Positions 1 to 8,574 of a stretch of 64,000 nucleotides of DNA are shown piece after piece. Under the pieces are notes generated by a model. That model was given only the letters and a program-made list of their open reading frames with translations, ran no database searches and was not told the DNA's origin. Source of the stretch: Haliscomenobacter sp. (GTDB lineage Bacteria > Bacteroidota > Bacteroidia > Chitinophagales > Saprospiraceae); assembly GCA_016713275.1 (NCBI GenBank), contig JADJPL010000006.1, positions 186,001 through 250,000 on the forward strand, read 5' to 3'. Within the stretch, counting starts at the first letter, position 1; each line of letters opens with the position of its first letter. Made by a program: the position numbers and the translations under genes.

Positions 1-2
1 CG

Positions 3-650
3 GAAGCGGATTGGTGTATCGGGGAGTTGCTTCGCACCCTGTACGAAGAGGGGGTATTGGAAAATACCCTGGTCCTCTTCTCCAGCGACAACGGACCGGT
101 GCTGAACGACGGCTATGTGGACCAGGCGGTGGAACGCAATGGCGCTCACCGCCCGGCAGGACCGCTGCGGGGCGGCAAGTACAGCTTGTACGAGGCAGGT
201 ACCCGCGTCCCTTTTCTGGCGTATTGGAAAGGCCGCATCCGGCCCGGGGTGTCCGATGCCCTGGTGTCCCAGCTCGACCTGTATTCTTCCCTGGCGGCAC
301 TGACGGGGAGCTCGCGGAGGGGCCAGGATAGCGAGAACCTGCTCCCCGTTTTCCTGGGCAAAAGCCACCGGGGGAGGAAGGCGTTGGTCATCGAAGCCTC
401 TTCCCGCACGGCGTTGCGAAAAGGCGACTGGGTGCTGATCCCACCGTATGCCGGCCCTGCGGTCCATACCCAGGTCAATATCGAACTGGGCAACTCGCCG
501 GGGTACCGCTTATTCAACGTACGCCGGGATATTGGACAAAAAGAAAACCTGGCCGAAACACAGCCAAAGAAATTGAAGGAAATGATCGCCGACTACGAAA
601 AAATAAGCGGTAAAAAAGCGCCGGAAAAGAATACTTTTGATTTTAAATAA
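3..650 (+). CDS. sulfatase, C-terminal part (cut by window edge)
   Basis: This is the last ~215 residues of an arylsulfatase-type enzyme, which hydrolyses sulfate esters, usually in the periplasm of Bacteroidota. The frame is open from base 3, so the start and the Cys/Ser formylglycine motif lie upstream of the window. Visible are the metal-binding SSDNGP motif near the start, then LRGGKYSLYEAGTRVPF, whose Lys and surroundings match the sulfatase sulfate-binding loop. It ends with a Lys-rich tail and TAA at 648-650. galT follows after 15 bases. Family assignment is firm; the substrate cannot be told from this part. Confidence 0.9.
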   Translation, partial: EADWCIGELLRTLYEEGVLENTLVLFSSDNGPVLNDGYVDQAVERNGAHRPAGPLRGGKYSLYEAGTRVPFLAYWKGRIRPGVSDALVSQLDLYSSLAALTGSSRRGQDSENLLPVFLGKSHRGRKALVIEASSRTALRKGDWVLIPPYAGPAVHTQVNIELGNSPGYRLFNVRRDIGQKENLAETQPKKLKEMIADYEKISGKKAPEKNTFDFK

Positions 651-665
651 CGGACCTGTTCGCCT

Positions 666-1685
666 ATGCCGCTCGATTTTTCCAACGATTCGCACCGTAG
701 GTTCAATATTCTCACCGGAGAGTGGATTCTCGTTTCTCCGCACCGCACCAAACGCCCCTGGCAGGGCAAAGTCGAATCGCTGTCTCCGGACAGGCGCCCC
801 TCCTACGATCCGAATTGCTACCTCTGCCCAGGCAATACGCGCGCCAACGGCGACCAAACGCCTGCCTACACGGATACCTATGTGTTCGACAACGACTTTG
901 GGGCCCTGCTGGCCGGCACGGCGCCTCATGTCTATCAGAAGGGCTTGCTCCAGGCGCAAGGCGAGCCGGGCATTTGCCGGGTGTTGTGTTTTTCTCCGGA
1001 TCATTCCTTGACGCTGCCCGAGATGCCGGTATCCGCTATTGAGCGCGTGGTAGACTTGTGGCAAAAAGAATATCTCGAACTTGGCGCCCAACCGTTTATC
1101 AATCACGTGCAGATCTTCGAAAACAAAGGCGCTGTCATGGGGTGCAGCAACCCCCACCCGCATGGGCAGATCTGGGCGCAACGTTCCATTCCCCAGGAAG
1201 CCGCCAAAAAATCGACGCGGCAGTTGGCGTATTGGGAAGAAAACCGGCGCAGCTTGCTGCTCGACTATCTGGAACAGGAATTGGAAGAACCCGTGCGGCT
1301 GGTGACGGAAAACGCCTATTTCGCGGCCCTGGTCCCGTTTTGGGCGGTCTGGCCCTACGAAGCAATGATCATCCCCAGAAGGCATTTCCAGCATATCGGG
1401 CAATTGACCGCCGAAGAAAAAACGGCTTTTGCCGCTATCCTCAAAGACCTTACCCAGCGCTACGACCGCTTGTTTGGCACTTCCTTTCCCTATTCCTCTG
1501 GAATACACCAGTCGCCTACGGACGGGCTGGAACACCCGGAATGGCACTTCCACATGGCTTTTTACCCTCCGCTGTTGCGCTCCGCAACCGTCAGGAAATT
1601 CATGGTTGGGTACGAAATGTTCGGCGAACCCCAACGCGATATCACCGCCGAAATGGCGGCAGAAAAACTCCGGAACCTGAGCTGA
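666..1685 (+). CDS. galT: galactose-1-phosphate uridylyltransferase
   Basis: The 339-residue product transfers UMP from UDP-glucose to galactose-1-phosphate in the Leloir pathway. Visible are the N-terminal RRFNILTGEWILVSPHRTKRP block, a CYLCPGN zinc-type Cys pair, the nucleotide-binding GCSNPHPHG stretch with the catalytic HPH, and the C-terminal EWHFHMAFYPPLLR block with further metal-binding His. Length and motif order match the HIT-superfamily GalT family. The ATG at 666 lies 15 bases after the sulfatase stop, so co-transcription is plausible. No galK or galE is nearby. Confidence 0.96.
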   Translation: MPLDFSNDSHRRFNILTGEWILVSPHRTKRPWQGKVESLSPDRRPSYDPNCYLCPGNTRANGDQTPAYTDTYVFDNDFGALLAGTAPHVYQKGLLQAQGEPGICRVLCFSPDHSLTLPEMPVSAIERVVDLWQKEYLELGAQPFINHVQIFENKGAVMGCSNPHPHGQIWAQRSIPQEAAKKSTRQLAYWEENRRSLLLDYLEQELEEPVRLVTENAYFAALVPFWAVWPYEAMIIPRRHFQHIGQLTAEEKTAFAAILKDLTQRYDRLFGTSFPYSSGIHQSPTDGLEHPEWHFHMAFYPPLLRSATVRKFMVGYEMFGEPQRDITAEMAAEKLRNLS

Positions 1686-1741
1686 GCCGGATCAACCTTT
1701 TTTACATTTGCCGCTTGCCGGCAGCAAAACCTTCAACTACG

Positions 1742-2527
1742 ATGAATAAAACCTCTGTATTCTTCTTGCTCCTTTTCGGCGCGTTGTCCTGGAACGCTTG
1801 CCAGCAAAAGGCAGGCCCTGCCGAAACTCCCGTTGTGGAGATCGAGTCCTTTCGCAAATCAAAAGGAACAGACTGCGATCAACCCGATACCGCGCGCGTC
1901 AATTGCGCGACCATCGATTTCCAGTATCCCGTCCTCAAATCGGGCGCCGCTGCCTTGAAAGATAGCGTCGGCAAGTGGACGTTCGACTACCTCCACGGCA
2001 TGCTGAGTTCGGGCGCAATAGAGGACGTGCCTTCTGCCAACACCCTGGAGGAAAGCGCAGCCGTCTTCTTTGACAACCACGAGTCTTACAAAGGCTCCGT
2101 GATGTACGGCGCGTTTGTGGCCGAGTGCGGCAGCGAAGTCGTGTTGAATGACGGCAAACACCTCACCCTGGCCATCAACGGCTATACCTTCCAGGGGGGC
2201 GCCCACGGCAATCCCTACGCGGTGGTAGCCACTTTCGATGCCGCTACGGGAAAAATTTTGACCTGGGACGATGTCGTGACCGATAAAGCGGCGATGAAAC
2301 AACTGTTGGAGGCCAAATTCCGCGAAGCGCGCGCCGAAGCCTTCCAGGAAGGATTCGAGTTTGACGAAACCTTTCCTTTTGCTTTGCCTCAGCAGTTCGG
2401 TCTGACGCCTACCGGGATCTACTGCTACTACAACCCCTATGAAGTAGGGCCTTATGCGCTCGGAAGTACCGAAATCGACGTAACCATGGAGGAACTGGGC
2501 GCTTTGCTTTTAGACGTTAGACGTTAG
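1742..2527 (+). CDS. DUF3298-type lipoprotein
   Basis: The 261-residue product starts with a signal peptide ending in a lipobox (NAC, Cys near residue 19). The body resembles the DUF3298/RsiV C-terminal fold: a GAFVAECGSEVV strand region, YTFQGGAHGNPY, then TFDAATGKILTWDDV and a final ALGSTEIDV strand. The ATG at 1742 is chosen because the frame upstream overlaps galT. A TACATTTG at 1703-1710 fits a Bacteroidota -7 element. The last codons run into the TAGACGT word repeat, which supplies the stop. It is probably a periplasmic or surface protein; its role is unknown. Confidence 0.8.
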   Translation: MNKTSVFFLLLFGALSWNACQQKAGPAETPVVEIESFRKSKGTDCDQPDTARVNCATIDFQYPVLKSGAAALKDSVGKWTFDYLHGMLSSGAIEDVPSANTLEESAAVFFDNHESYKGSVMYGAFVAECGSEVVLNDGKHLTLAINGYTFQGGAHGNPYAVVATFDAATGKILTWDDVVTDKAAMKQLLEAKFREARAEAFQEGFEFDETFPFALPQQFGLTPTGIYCYYNPYEVGPYALGSTEIDVTMEELGALLLDVRR

Positions 2528-2610
2528 ATTAGAGGCCCTGGAAAGAGTAAATAACCCGAATCGGGCGATATGTAAAGAAAATTAATTCAAGAACACCAAA
2601 CCTTTTTGCC

Positions 2611-3472
2611 ATGAAAAAAATCAGCGTATTCACGGTTAGCCTGCTTTTGCTGACCCTCGCGTTGTCTTGCCAAAACAAGAAAAACGCCCAAACGCCTGCC
2701 GACGGCGAAGCGTCTGCCGCATCGGATACGGATTACGGCGTATTCGCGGAAGACGGCGATTCCCTGCTTATCCCCACGTTTGAGATCGAAGTAAGCAACA
2801 GCGTGAAGACCAACCAGATGCTGACGAAGCAGAAAGAGACGGTCCTCGTATTGGCCTACTTTTTTGGAGAGCCAAAGGATGAAAAGGATATGGATGAGGT
2901 CGGACAGCTCCAAATCATAAACAAGGAGGTGGAATTGACCGGCGATGCGCGGATTGCCCGCTTTTCCGGGATCAAGTTTTCGAAACAGGTTTATGAAAAG
3001 CTGGCAGATAAGGATTTACGGGTGCTGATTAACGTCGTCAGCGGCCGGAGGTCGTCGGACGACAACCTGCTCGACTGTGGCCTGATGGATTTGAAAGCCA
3101 GCCAGTTTATGGACAAACGGTTTTTGATCGGATGCAAGCTCATCGAAGAGCCCGCCCAGGCTGGGGCTGGTATGGAGAGCAATTCAGGCTACCCCATTGC
3201 CTGCTACGCACTTCCTCCTGCCGGAGAAGCGCCCTGTAGCCCAACTCAACTTCCTGGGTTCCTGCTCCGAAACCGGCGATATGGAGTGGGCGGGACAACC
3301 TATGGCCGATCTGGAGGCTCTGAAGGCCGCTATCCGCCCCGTGCTGGCCGATATGGTCAAGAACGGCGCCAAGGAACTCCCCGGCATCGAAACGCAAGGC
3401 TGCATGATGGGCGCCAGCGGCGCGATCCGGGATATGTACGAGGAGCTGAAGGGAGAGGTGGGAAAACGTTAG
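2611..3472 (+). pseudogene. lipoprotein of unknown function, copy A (frameshifted)
   Basis: It is a near-duplicate of the intact gene at 3750. It starts MKKISVFTVSLLLLTLALSC, a lipoprotein signal with Cys at ~20, and matches copy B through an acidic linker and a core ending near GCKLIEEPAQAGAG. At about 3229-3235 one extra base (GCGCCC against GCCCC) shifts the frame. The C-terminal block (NFLGSCSETGDMEWAGQ to YEELKGEVGKR) continues in the next frame to 3472. Repaired, it would give ~286 residues. It may be a decayed duplicate or a sequence error. I recognise no domain. Confidence 0.75.
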
Positions 3473-3473
3473 G

Positions 3474-3534
3474 GGGTGGTTGGTGGTTAGTGGTTGGTGG
3501 TTGGTGGTTAGTGGTTGGTGGTTGGCGTTGGAAA
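3474..3534. repeat. GGTGGTT word array after copy A
   Basis: Seven-base words GGTTGGT/GGTTAGT are repeated about eight times directly after the copy A stop codon. A shorter version follows copy B. Confidence 0.85.
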
Positions 3535-3563
3535 GGCCTCGGAGAGGCCCAACGTTTGTAGCC
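3535..3563. repeat. dispersed palindromic repeat, copy 1
   Basis: The 29-base segment GGCCTCGGAGAGGCCCAACG followed by TTTGTAGCC recurs at 4649-4677 and, inverted with one change, at 47958-47986. The leading half folds on itself together with the CGTTGG just before it. Confidence 0.8.
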
Positions 3564-3749
3564 CAAAGCCCGAAACCCCATCTAATATCGACCTGGCGCG
3601 AGGCGGGAGCCTCTTTAGGCCTTAGACTTAGCTATCCGACGTTGGATGTTAGCTTTTAGAGGTTTGATTAGAGGCCCTGGAAAGAGTAAATAACCCGAAT
3701 CGGGCGATGTGTAAAGAAAATTAATTCAAGAACACCAGACCTTTTTGCC

Positions 3750-4607
3750 ATGAAAAAAATCAGCGTATTCACGGTTAGCCTGCTTTTGCTGACCCTCGCG
3801 TTGTCTTGCCAAAACAAGAAAAACGCCCAAACGCCTGCCGACGGCGAAGCGTCTGCCGCATCGGATACGGATTACGGCGTATTCGCGGAAGACGGCGATT
3901 CCCTGATTATCCCCACGTTTGAGATCGAAGTAAGAAACAGCCTGAAGACCAACCAGATGCTGACGAAGCAGAAAGAGACGGTTCTCGTGGCGGCCAACTT
4001 TTATGGAGATCCAAAGGATGAAAAGGATAAGGATGATGTCGGACAGCTCCAAATCATAGACAAGGAGGTGGAATTGACCGGAGATGCGCGGATTGCCCGC
4101 TTTTCCGGGATCAAGTTTTCCAAACAGGTTTATGAAAAGCTGGCAGATAAGGATTTACGGGTGCTTGTTTACGTCGTCAGCGGCCGGAGGTCGTCGGAGG
4201 ATAACCTCCTGGACTGTGGTATTATGGATTTGAAAGCCAGCCAGTTTATGGACAAACGGTTTTTGATCGGATGCAAGCTCAACGAAGAGCCCGCCCAGGC
4301 TGGGGCTGGTATGGTGGGCAATTCCCCCATTGCCTGCTACGCGCTTCCTCCTGCCGGAGAAGCCCCTGTAGCCCAGCTCAACTTCCTGGTAACCTGCTCC
4401 GAAACCGGCGATATGGAGTGGGCGGGACAACCTATGGCCGATCTGGAGGCTCTGAAGGCCGCTATCCGCCCCGTGCTGGCCGATATGGTCAAAAACGGCG
4501 CCAAGGAACTTCCCGGTATCGAAACGCAAGGCTGCATGATGGGCGCCAGCGGCGCTATCAAGGATATGTACGAGGAGCTGAAAGGGGAGTTGGGAAAAAA
4601 ACGTTAG
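3750..4607 (+). CDS. lipoprotein of unknown function, copy B (intact)
   Basis: The 285-residue lipoprotein has its lipobox Cys at ~20, followed by CQNKKNAQTPADGEASAASD, a typical acidic linker for an exported lipoprotein. The core carries VGQLQIIDKEVELTGDARI, LRVLVYVVSGRRSSEDNLLD and a C-terminal half with three Cys (VTCSETGD, ETQGCMMG). I recognise no family. It is the intact partner of the copy at 2611. Both have the same ~85-base leader ending CCTTTTTGCC before ATG, so regulation is probably shared. Confidence 0.85.
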   Translation: MKKISVFTVSLLLLTLALSCQNKKNAQTPADGEASAASDTDYGVFAEDGDSLIIPTFEIEVRNSLKTNQMLTKQKETVLVAANFYGDPKDEKDKDDVGQLQIIDKEVELTGDARIARFSGIKFSKQVYEKLADKDLRVLVYVVSGRRSSEDNLLDCGIMDLKASQFMDKRFLIGCKLNEEPAQAGAGMVGNSPIACYALPPAGEAPVAQLNFLVTCSETGDMEWAGQPMADLEALKAAIRPVLADMVKNGAKELPGIETQGCMMGASGAIKDMYEELKGELGKKR

Positions 4608-4640
4608 GGGGTGGTTGGTGGTTGGTGGTTGGTGGTTGGC
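4608..4640. repeat. GGTGGTT word array after copy B
   Basis: About four GGTTGGT-type words follow the copy B stop directly. It is shorter than its counterpart at 3474, so the array length has changed since the duplication. Confidence 0.8.
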
Positions 4641-4648
4641 GTTGGAAA

Positions 4649-4677
4649 GGCCTCGGAGAGGCCCAACGTTTGTAGCC
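4649..4677. repeat. dispersed palindromic repeat, copy 2
   Basis: Identical over 29 bases to 3535-3563 and inverted at 47958-47986 with one change. Confidence 0.8.
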
Positions 4678-4694
4678 AAAAGCCCGAAACCCAT

Positions 4695-4744
4695 CCAACA
4701 CCGACCTGGCACGAGGCGGGAGCCTCGTGCCAGGTCGGTGTTGG
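4695..4744. terminator. perfect 23-bp-arm hairpin between convergent genes
   Basis: The arms 4695-4717 and 4722-4744 are perfect inverse complements around a GGGA loop. It lies between the plus-strand lipoprotein and the minus-strand vWA gene, where a two-way terminator is expected, although no T-run follows. A degenerate half of the same palindrome sits near 3585-3620 after copy A, so it may instead be a mobile palindrome. Confidence 0.7.
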
Positions 4745-4762
4745 CGCCTCGCGTCTGAAATT

Positions 4763-4788
4763 CCCGTCTACCGTCTACCGTCCCCCGC
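4763..4788. repeat. CCGTCTA word repeat
   Basis: The word CCGTCTA/CCGTC is repeated three times at the 3' end of the vWA gene. A similar CCGTCTC word array is found at 47998. Confidence 0.6.
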
Positions 4789-6666
4789 TCTCAGTTTTGT
4801 CCAGCGAGGTTGCGGCGTTAATGAGCCGGATCATTTCGGCGCGATACCCATCGGGGTCTTTGCCTTTGGCACTTTGCGCCAGGCTTTTGCACGTCTCGTA
4901 GGTGGAATTGCCTTTGAACTCCGAATGACGAAGGAGCATTCCAAAGCTTGCCACGGCTGCCGACCAGCGAAAGTTATCGCTCGAATGGTCAAGCGCTACT
5001 TTTTTGTCGGCTACGACCTCCTCCAGGAGTTCGCTGGTATCGGAATCGGGGGCTTTGTAGCGGAACTTCACGGTCAGCAATTCATTGGAGCGTTTGGCTT
5101 GCGGGGTTAGGTCCCGCTGTTGGTATTTGAGATCATTGCCGGAGGCAAGGAAGGGACTTTCCACGCCAGCCGGGATGAGTTCATATAGCGCAGTTACGGT
5201 ATGCCCTGCCCCGAGTTCGCCGGCGTCTTTTTGGTCGTCTTCAAAGTCTTCGTTTTCGAGCATGCGGTTTTCGTAGCCAATCAGCCGATAGCCTTCGACT
5301 TCGGCGGGGTTGAACTCCAGTTGTAGTTTCACGTCTTTCGCAATAGTGAACAAAGTGCCGCCAAACTCGCGAACCAGCACCCGCTGGGCTTCGTCAGGTT
5401 ATCGATGTAGGCATGGTTGCCATTGCCGGAATCGGCCAGTTGCTGCATTTTACTGTCCTGGTAATTTCCCATGCCGTAGCCCAACACGGTCAAAAACACG
5501 CCGCTTTTTCGCTCTTTTTCGATCAGTTCCACGAGTTGGCCGTCGCTGCTCACCCCGACGTTGAAGTCGCCGTCAGTGGCAAGGATTACCCGGTTGTTTC
5601 CTTCATGGATAAAGTGCTCCCTCGCTGTTTTGTAAGCCAGTTGAATGCCTTGGCCGCCAGCGGTTGATCCGCCTGCACTGAGGTTGTCAATGGCCTGGAG
5701 GATTTTTTGTTTTTCATTGCCGGGGGTTGGCCCTAATACCAGGCCCGATGCGGAGGCGTACACGACAATGGCTACCCGATCCTGAGGGCGCAATTGCTCG
5801 ACTAAAAGCCGGAAAGAGGCCTGAACCAGCGGCAACTTATTGGGTTCATTCATACTTCCGGATACATCGATGAGAAAAACCAGATTGGACGGTGGCAGGC
5901 TTTCCTGCGGAATAGTCCTTCCTTGCAAGCCGATATGGACCAACCGGTGCTTAGGCTGCCACGGGCAGTCGCTTACTTCGGCGATGATGGAAAAGGGATG
6001 TTTGCCAGTGGGTTCCGGGTAGTCATACTCAAAAAAGTTGATCATTTCTTCAATGCGAATGGCGTCTTTGGGCGGGAACTGGCCCAGGTTGATGAACCGG
6101 CGCATATTGGTATAACTGGCGGCGTCCACGTCGATCGAAAAAGTGGACTGGGGCTCCTGGGTAGCCCGGTGAAACCGGTTTTCCTGGATGCGGCTGTAGT
6201 CTTCGGTTTGGAAAGCCTCCGCTTGAGGAGAATCGGAACCAATCTTATAATAGCTGGGTGCCTTTTTGGAATCCCTTGCTTTCCGCTGCCTTGGGGCCCC
6301 AGTGTTTGCTCTCCTGGTTTGCACGCCATAAGCCATTACAATCACTTCCTCCAATTGCCTGGTGTCTTCTTCCAGGACGATGGCGTTCAAACTGCCGAAG
6401 CACGCTTTTTCTTCTTTTTTCAGGTATCCGGTATAGAAAACCTCCAACGTTACGCAAGAATCCTGGACAGTCAACATAAAGGAGCCGTCTAGGTCGGCTA
6501 CGGCGCCAAGGGCACTGTTTTTTAATCGGATACTGGCGCCAACCAAAGGGTTGCCGGAATTGTCCAATACCGTTCCTTTGATTTCATAGAATGGCGCCGT
6601 TTTCTGAGCGGTGAGAAGTCCTGCCGCAAGGACAGCGAGGGCAAGAATTACGTTTTTTTTGATCAT
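4775..6666 (-). CDS. von Willebrand factor A protein with N-terminal carboxypeptidase-regulatory-like domain (one frameshift)
   Basis: Repaired, the product has ~630 residues. ATG at 6666 is followed by a signal peptide (LAVLAAGLLTAQ). Next come a CarboxypepD_reg-like domain (IKGTVLDNSGNPLVGASIRL), a SusC-plug-like LEEVIVMAYG segment, a YfbK-like N-terminal region (STFSIDVDAASYTNMRRF), a vWA domain with MIDAS DVSGSMN and ATDGDFNVG, and a C-terminal DUF3520-like domain. At ~5395 the frame breaks: AYIDNLTKPSG should read AYIDNLDEAQRVLVREF, restored by one G. This is a metal-dependent adhesion-type envelope protein, common in Bacteroidota; its partner is unknown. Confidence 0.85.
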
Positions 6667-6711
6667 GGCTTGAGGTTTTCTTAGAAAACGGACAGCTATG
6701 AGCAAACGCAA

Positions 6712-6990
6712 TCAGAATGGGAGCAAATTTTTGCTAGGCACCTGATATTTTTCTATATTCAGAAAGCTTGACAAGGGCTATGAGAAAGCGAAAATTTTAA
6801 CTCTGCCGAGTGCGTATTTGGAGTTCATCGAAAACAACATCCCAAGCAACCTAAAAATCAGAAGGCTCCGCCTGGACAAGAAACGGAGGGACTCTTGCCG
6901 ATAGAAACGATAGTGCCGATAACTGGTTGGAAAAACCCCTGTCCCTCTGCTGGCTGGTGAAATTAGACGCTGAGTATAAAACGTAATACA
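6712..6990. other. intergenic region, divergent promoters
   Basis: This stretch separates the minus-strand vWA gene from the plus-strand methyltransferase-like gene and must hold both promoters. On the plus strand an open stretch from about 6768 reads KLDKGYEKAKILTLPSAYLE and stops near 6903. I cannot match it to a family; it may be a gene remnant. Confidence 0.3.
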
Positions 6991-7506
6991 ATGAAAGAAA
7001 TATGCAAATACCTATTGGGATACCTGGCCGGTTTTACCTTTTTCATGGTTTTGATCCCATTCGGTTTTTATGAATTATCACAATTGGATGCCAGTTCACA
7101 TGGGAAAGTCTTTTTTGGTTCGGGTACGTTAAGATTTATATTATTCGGTGTGATTTTTTTGATAGGCGCGATATTTGCGATTTGGTCGAACATTTTTTTG
7201 TACACGGTTGGAAAGGGGGCCCCCACGGAAGCGTTCGGAGTTGCTGTAAGTCCGCCAACAAAAAAACTGGTAACCGATGGACCTTACCGGTATACCAGGA
7301 ATCCAATGGTGTTTGGAGCATTTTCCATATACCTGTCGTTAGTTGTCCTTTTCAATTCGATCACAGGGTCTATTGTTTTTGTTGTCTTTTTCCTCTTGGT
7401 GGTCATGTTTTTAAAACATTCCGAAGAAAAAAGGTTGATATGGGATTTTGGAAAGGAGTATTTGGAATACAGGGAAAAAGCACCTATGATATTTCCACGA
7501 TTCTGA
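6991..7506 (+). CDS. isoprenylcysteine carboxyl methyltransferase-like membrane protein
   Basis: The 171-residue product has about four or five membrane segments. It carries the ICMT/PEMT-type signature GPYRYTRNPMVFG near residues 95-107 and a C-terminal EEKRLIWDFGKEYLEYREK, the typical SAM-binding ends of this methyltransferase family. Such proteins methylate lipids or small hydrophobic substrates; the substrate here is unknown. It is clearly more AT-rich than its neighbours, which hints at acquisition or relaxed composition. It is convergent with the hydrolase at 7516. Confidence 0.85.
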   Translation: MKEICKYLLGYLAGFTFFMVLIPFGFYELSQLDASSHGKVFFGSGTLRFILFGVIFLIGAIFAIWSNIFLYTVGKGAPTEAFGVAVSPPTKKLVTDGPYRYTRNPMVFGAFSIYLSLVVLFNSITGSIVFVVFFLLVVMFLKHSEEKRLIWDFGKEYLEYREKAPMIFPRF

Positions 7507-7515
7507 CGCAAAATT

Positions 7516-8503
7516 TTATTTCAACACCTTCCTCATGAAATCCGTCATATAATTCACCGTTTCATCCACCCAGGGGTGGAAGAGCCAGAATGGGTGGACC
7601 TTCACGTTGAAGGGGTACACTTCGTGGTAAACGCCCCATTCGTTGAGTATACCGATGAGTTCGTCCTGGCCGGAATGGAACCGGGGAGAAGCCGCTGTTG
7701 AGAAACAGCATAGGTACGGAGCGCTCGTTGGCCCAGAAGATCGGGGAGGCTTCCTGCCATATTTCCGGCTTTTGGGCAAAAGAACCGCCCAGCCAGGCGA
7801 GATCGGCTGAATCCGGCGCCCGTTCTTTGTTGAGGGAGGAAGGGGCTAAAAAGTCGACCACGCCGTCGATGTTCAGGATAGCCTGTACCGCGCTGGAAAA
7901 GCCGGGGTTGCCCAGGTCGCCTTCAAAACGCGCCACCCCGTTGGTCAGTCCAACCAAGGCCGCCAGGTGCCCTCCTGCGGAGCAGCCGGAAATGGCAATC
8001 CGGTTGGGATCGATGCCGTAGGCATCGGCGTTGGCCCGCATCCAGCGGATAGCGGCTTTGATGTTATACACCGCAGCAGGGTATGGGGCTTCCAGACTGA
8101 GCTGGTATTCCACGGCCACAGTGACAAACCCCCGCTGGGCGATCATCTCGGCCATCGGTACTTGCATCGACTTATTGCCGGAGCGCCACCCCCCGCCGTG
8201 GACCATAATCAGGGCCGGGTATTTCCCCGCTTTCGCCGGGCGGAATACGTCTGCGTGCAATTCGCGTTTTCCCCAGCGCGTGGAGGGCATGGTCGCGTAC
8301 ACCAAGTCCCGTTCGGCGACTACTCCCGCAGGCACACTGTCTTTTGCGGGAAACGCATAAGGGAAATCCCGTTGGATCTGGCGGTGTACCCGGGCGACGT
8401 TGTACGTTGTATCTCTCGGAATTCCCGCCGGTTGAGCCATGAGTTGCACTCCTGCAAGGAGCACGATGCTGGTGAGGAGGAGGAGGGAGGTTGTTTTGGG
8501 CAT
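7516..8503 (-). CDS. alpha/beta hydrolase, esterase/lipase type (one frameshift)
   Basis: Repaired, ~328 residues. ATG at 8503 opens a signal peptide (LLLLTSIVLLAGVQLMAQ), so it is secreted. The oxyanion motif HGGGWRSGN and the nucleophile elbow SGCSAGGH (family consensus GDSAGG) are visible. The C-terminal frame carries the His-bearing KVHPFWLFHPW. At ~7687 the frame shifts: LNSGFSPVPF should read into the PRFHSGQDELIG frame, with one surplus T in a TTCTCCCC context. The closest known type is the BD-FAE/carboxylesterase group, acting on ester bonds of small or polysaccharide-linked acyl groups. Confidence 0.85.
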
Positions 8504-8511
8504 TTTTTTTA

Positions 8512-8567
8512 GTTGCGAAGTTACGAAGTTGCGAAGTAATACCTCGCAACCTCGCAACCTCGCAACT
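8512..8567. repeat. GTTGCGAAG word array followed by its inverse complement
   Basis: Words GTTGCGAAG, TTACGAA and GTTGCGAAG at 8512-8537 are followed by three CCTCGCAAC-type words at 8542-8567. TCGCAAC pairs with GTTGCGA, so the block can fold. It fills the gap between the BNR-protein stop (8575) and the hydrolase start. Confidence 0.85.
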
Positions 8568-8574
8568 TTCTTAA

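Larger units (their letters stand above)
2527..4677. repeat. tandem duplication, ~1,139-bp unit
   Basis: Bases from 2527 and from 3666 match closely at an offset of 1,139 bases. The unit holds a leader with a CCCGAATCGGG hairpin, a lipoprotein gene, a GGTGGTT word array and a palindrome beginning GGCCTCGGAGAGGCC. The two copies differ by scattered substitutions and a one-base indel, so the duplication is recent but not immediate. Confidence 0.92.

Noticed and set aside
510..1634. 374-codon minus-strand frame opposite galT
   Set aside because: The plus strand carries all GalT motifs; the opposite frame has no recognisable domain.
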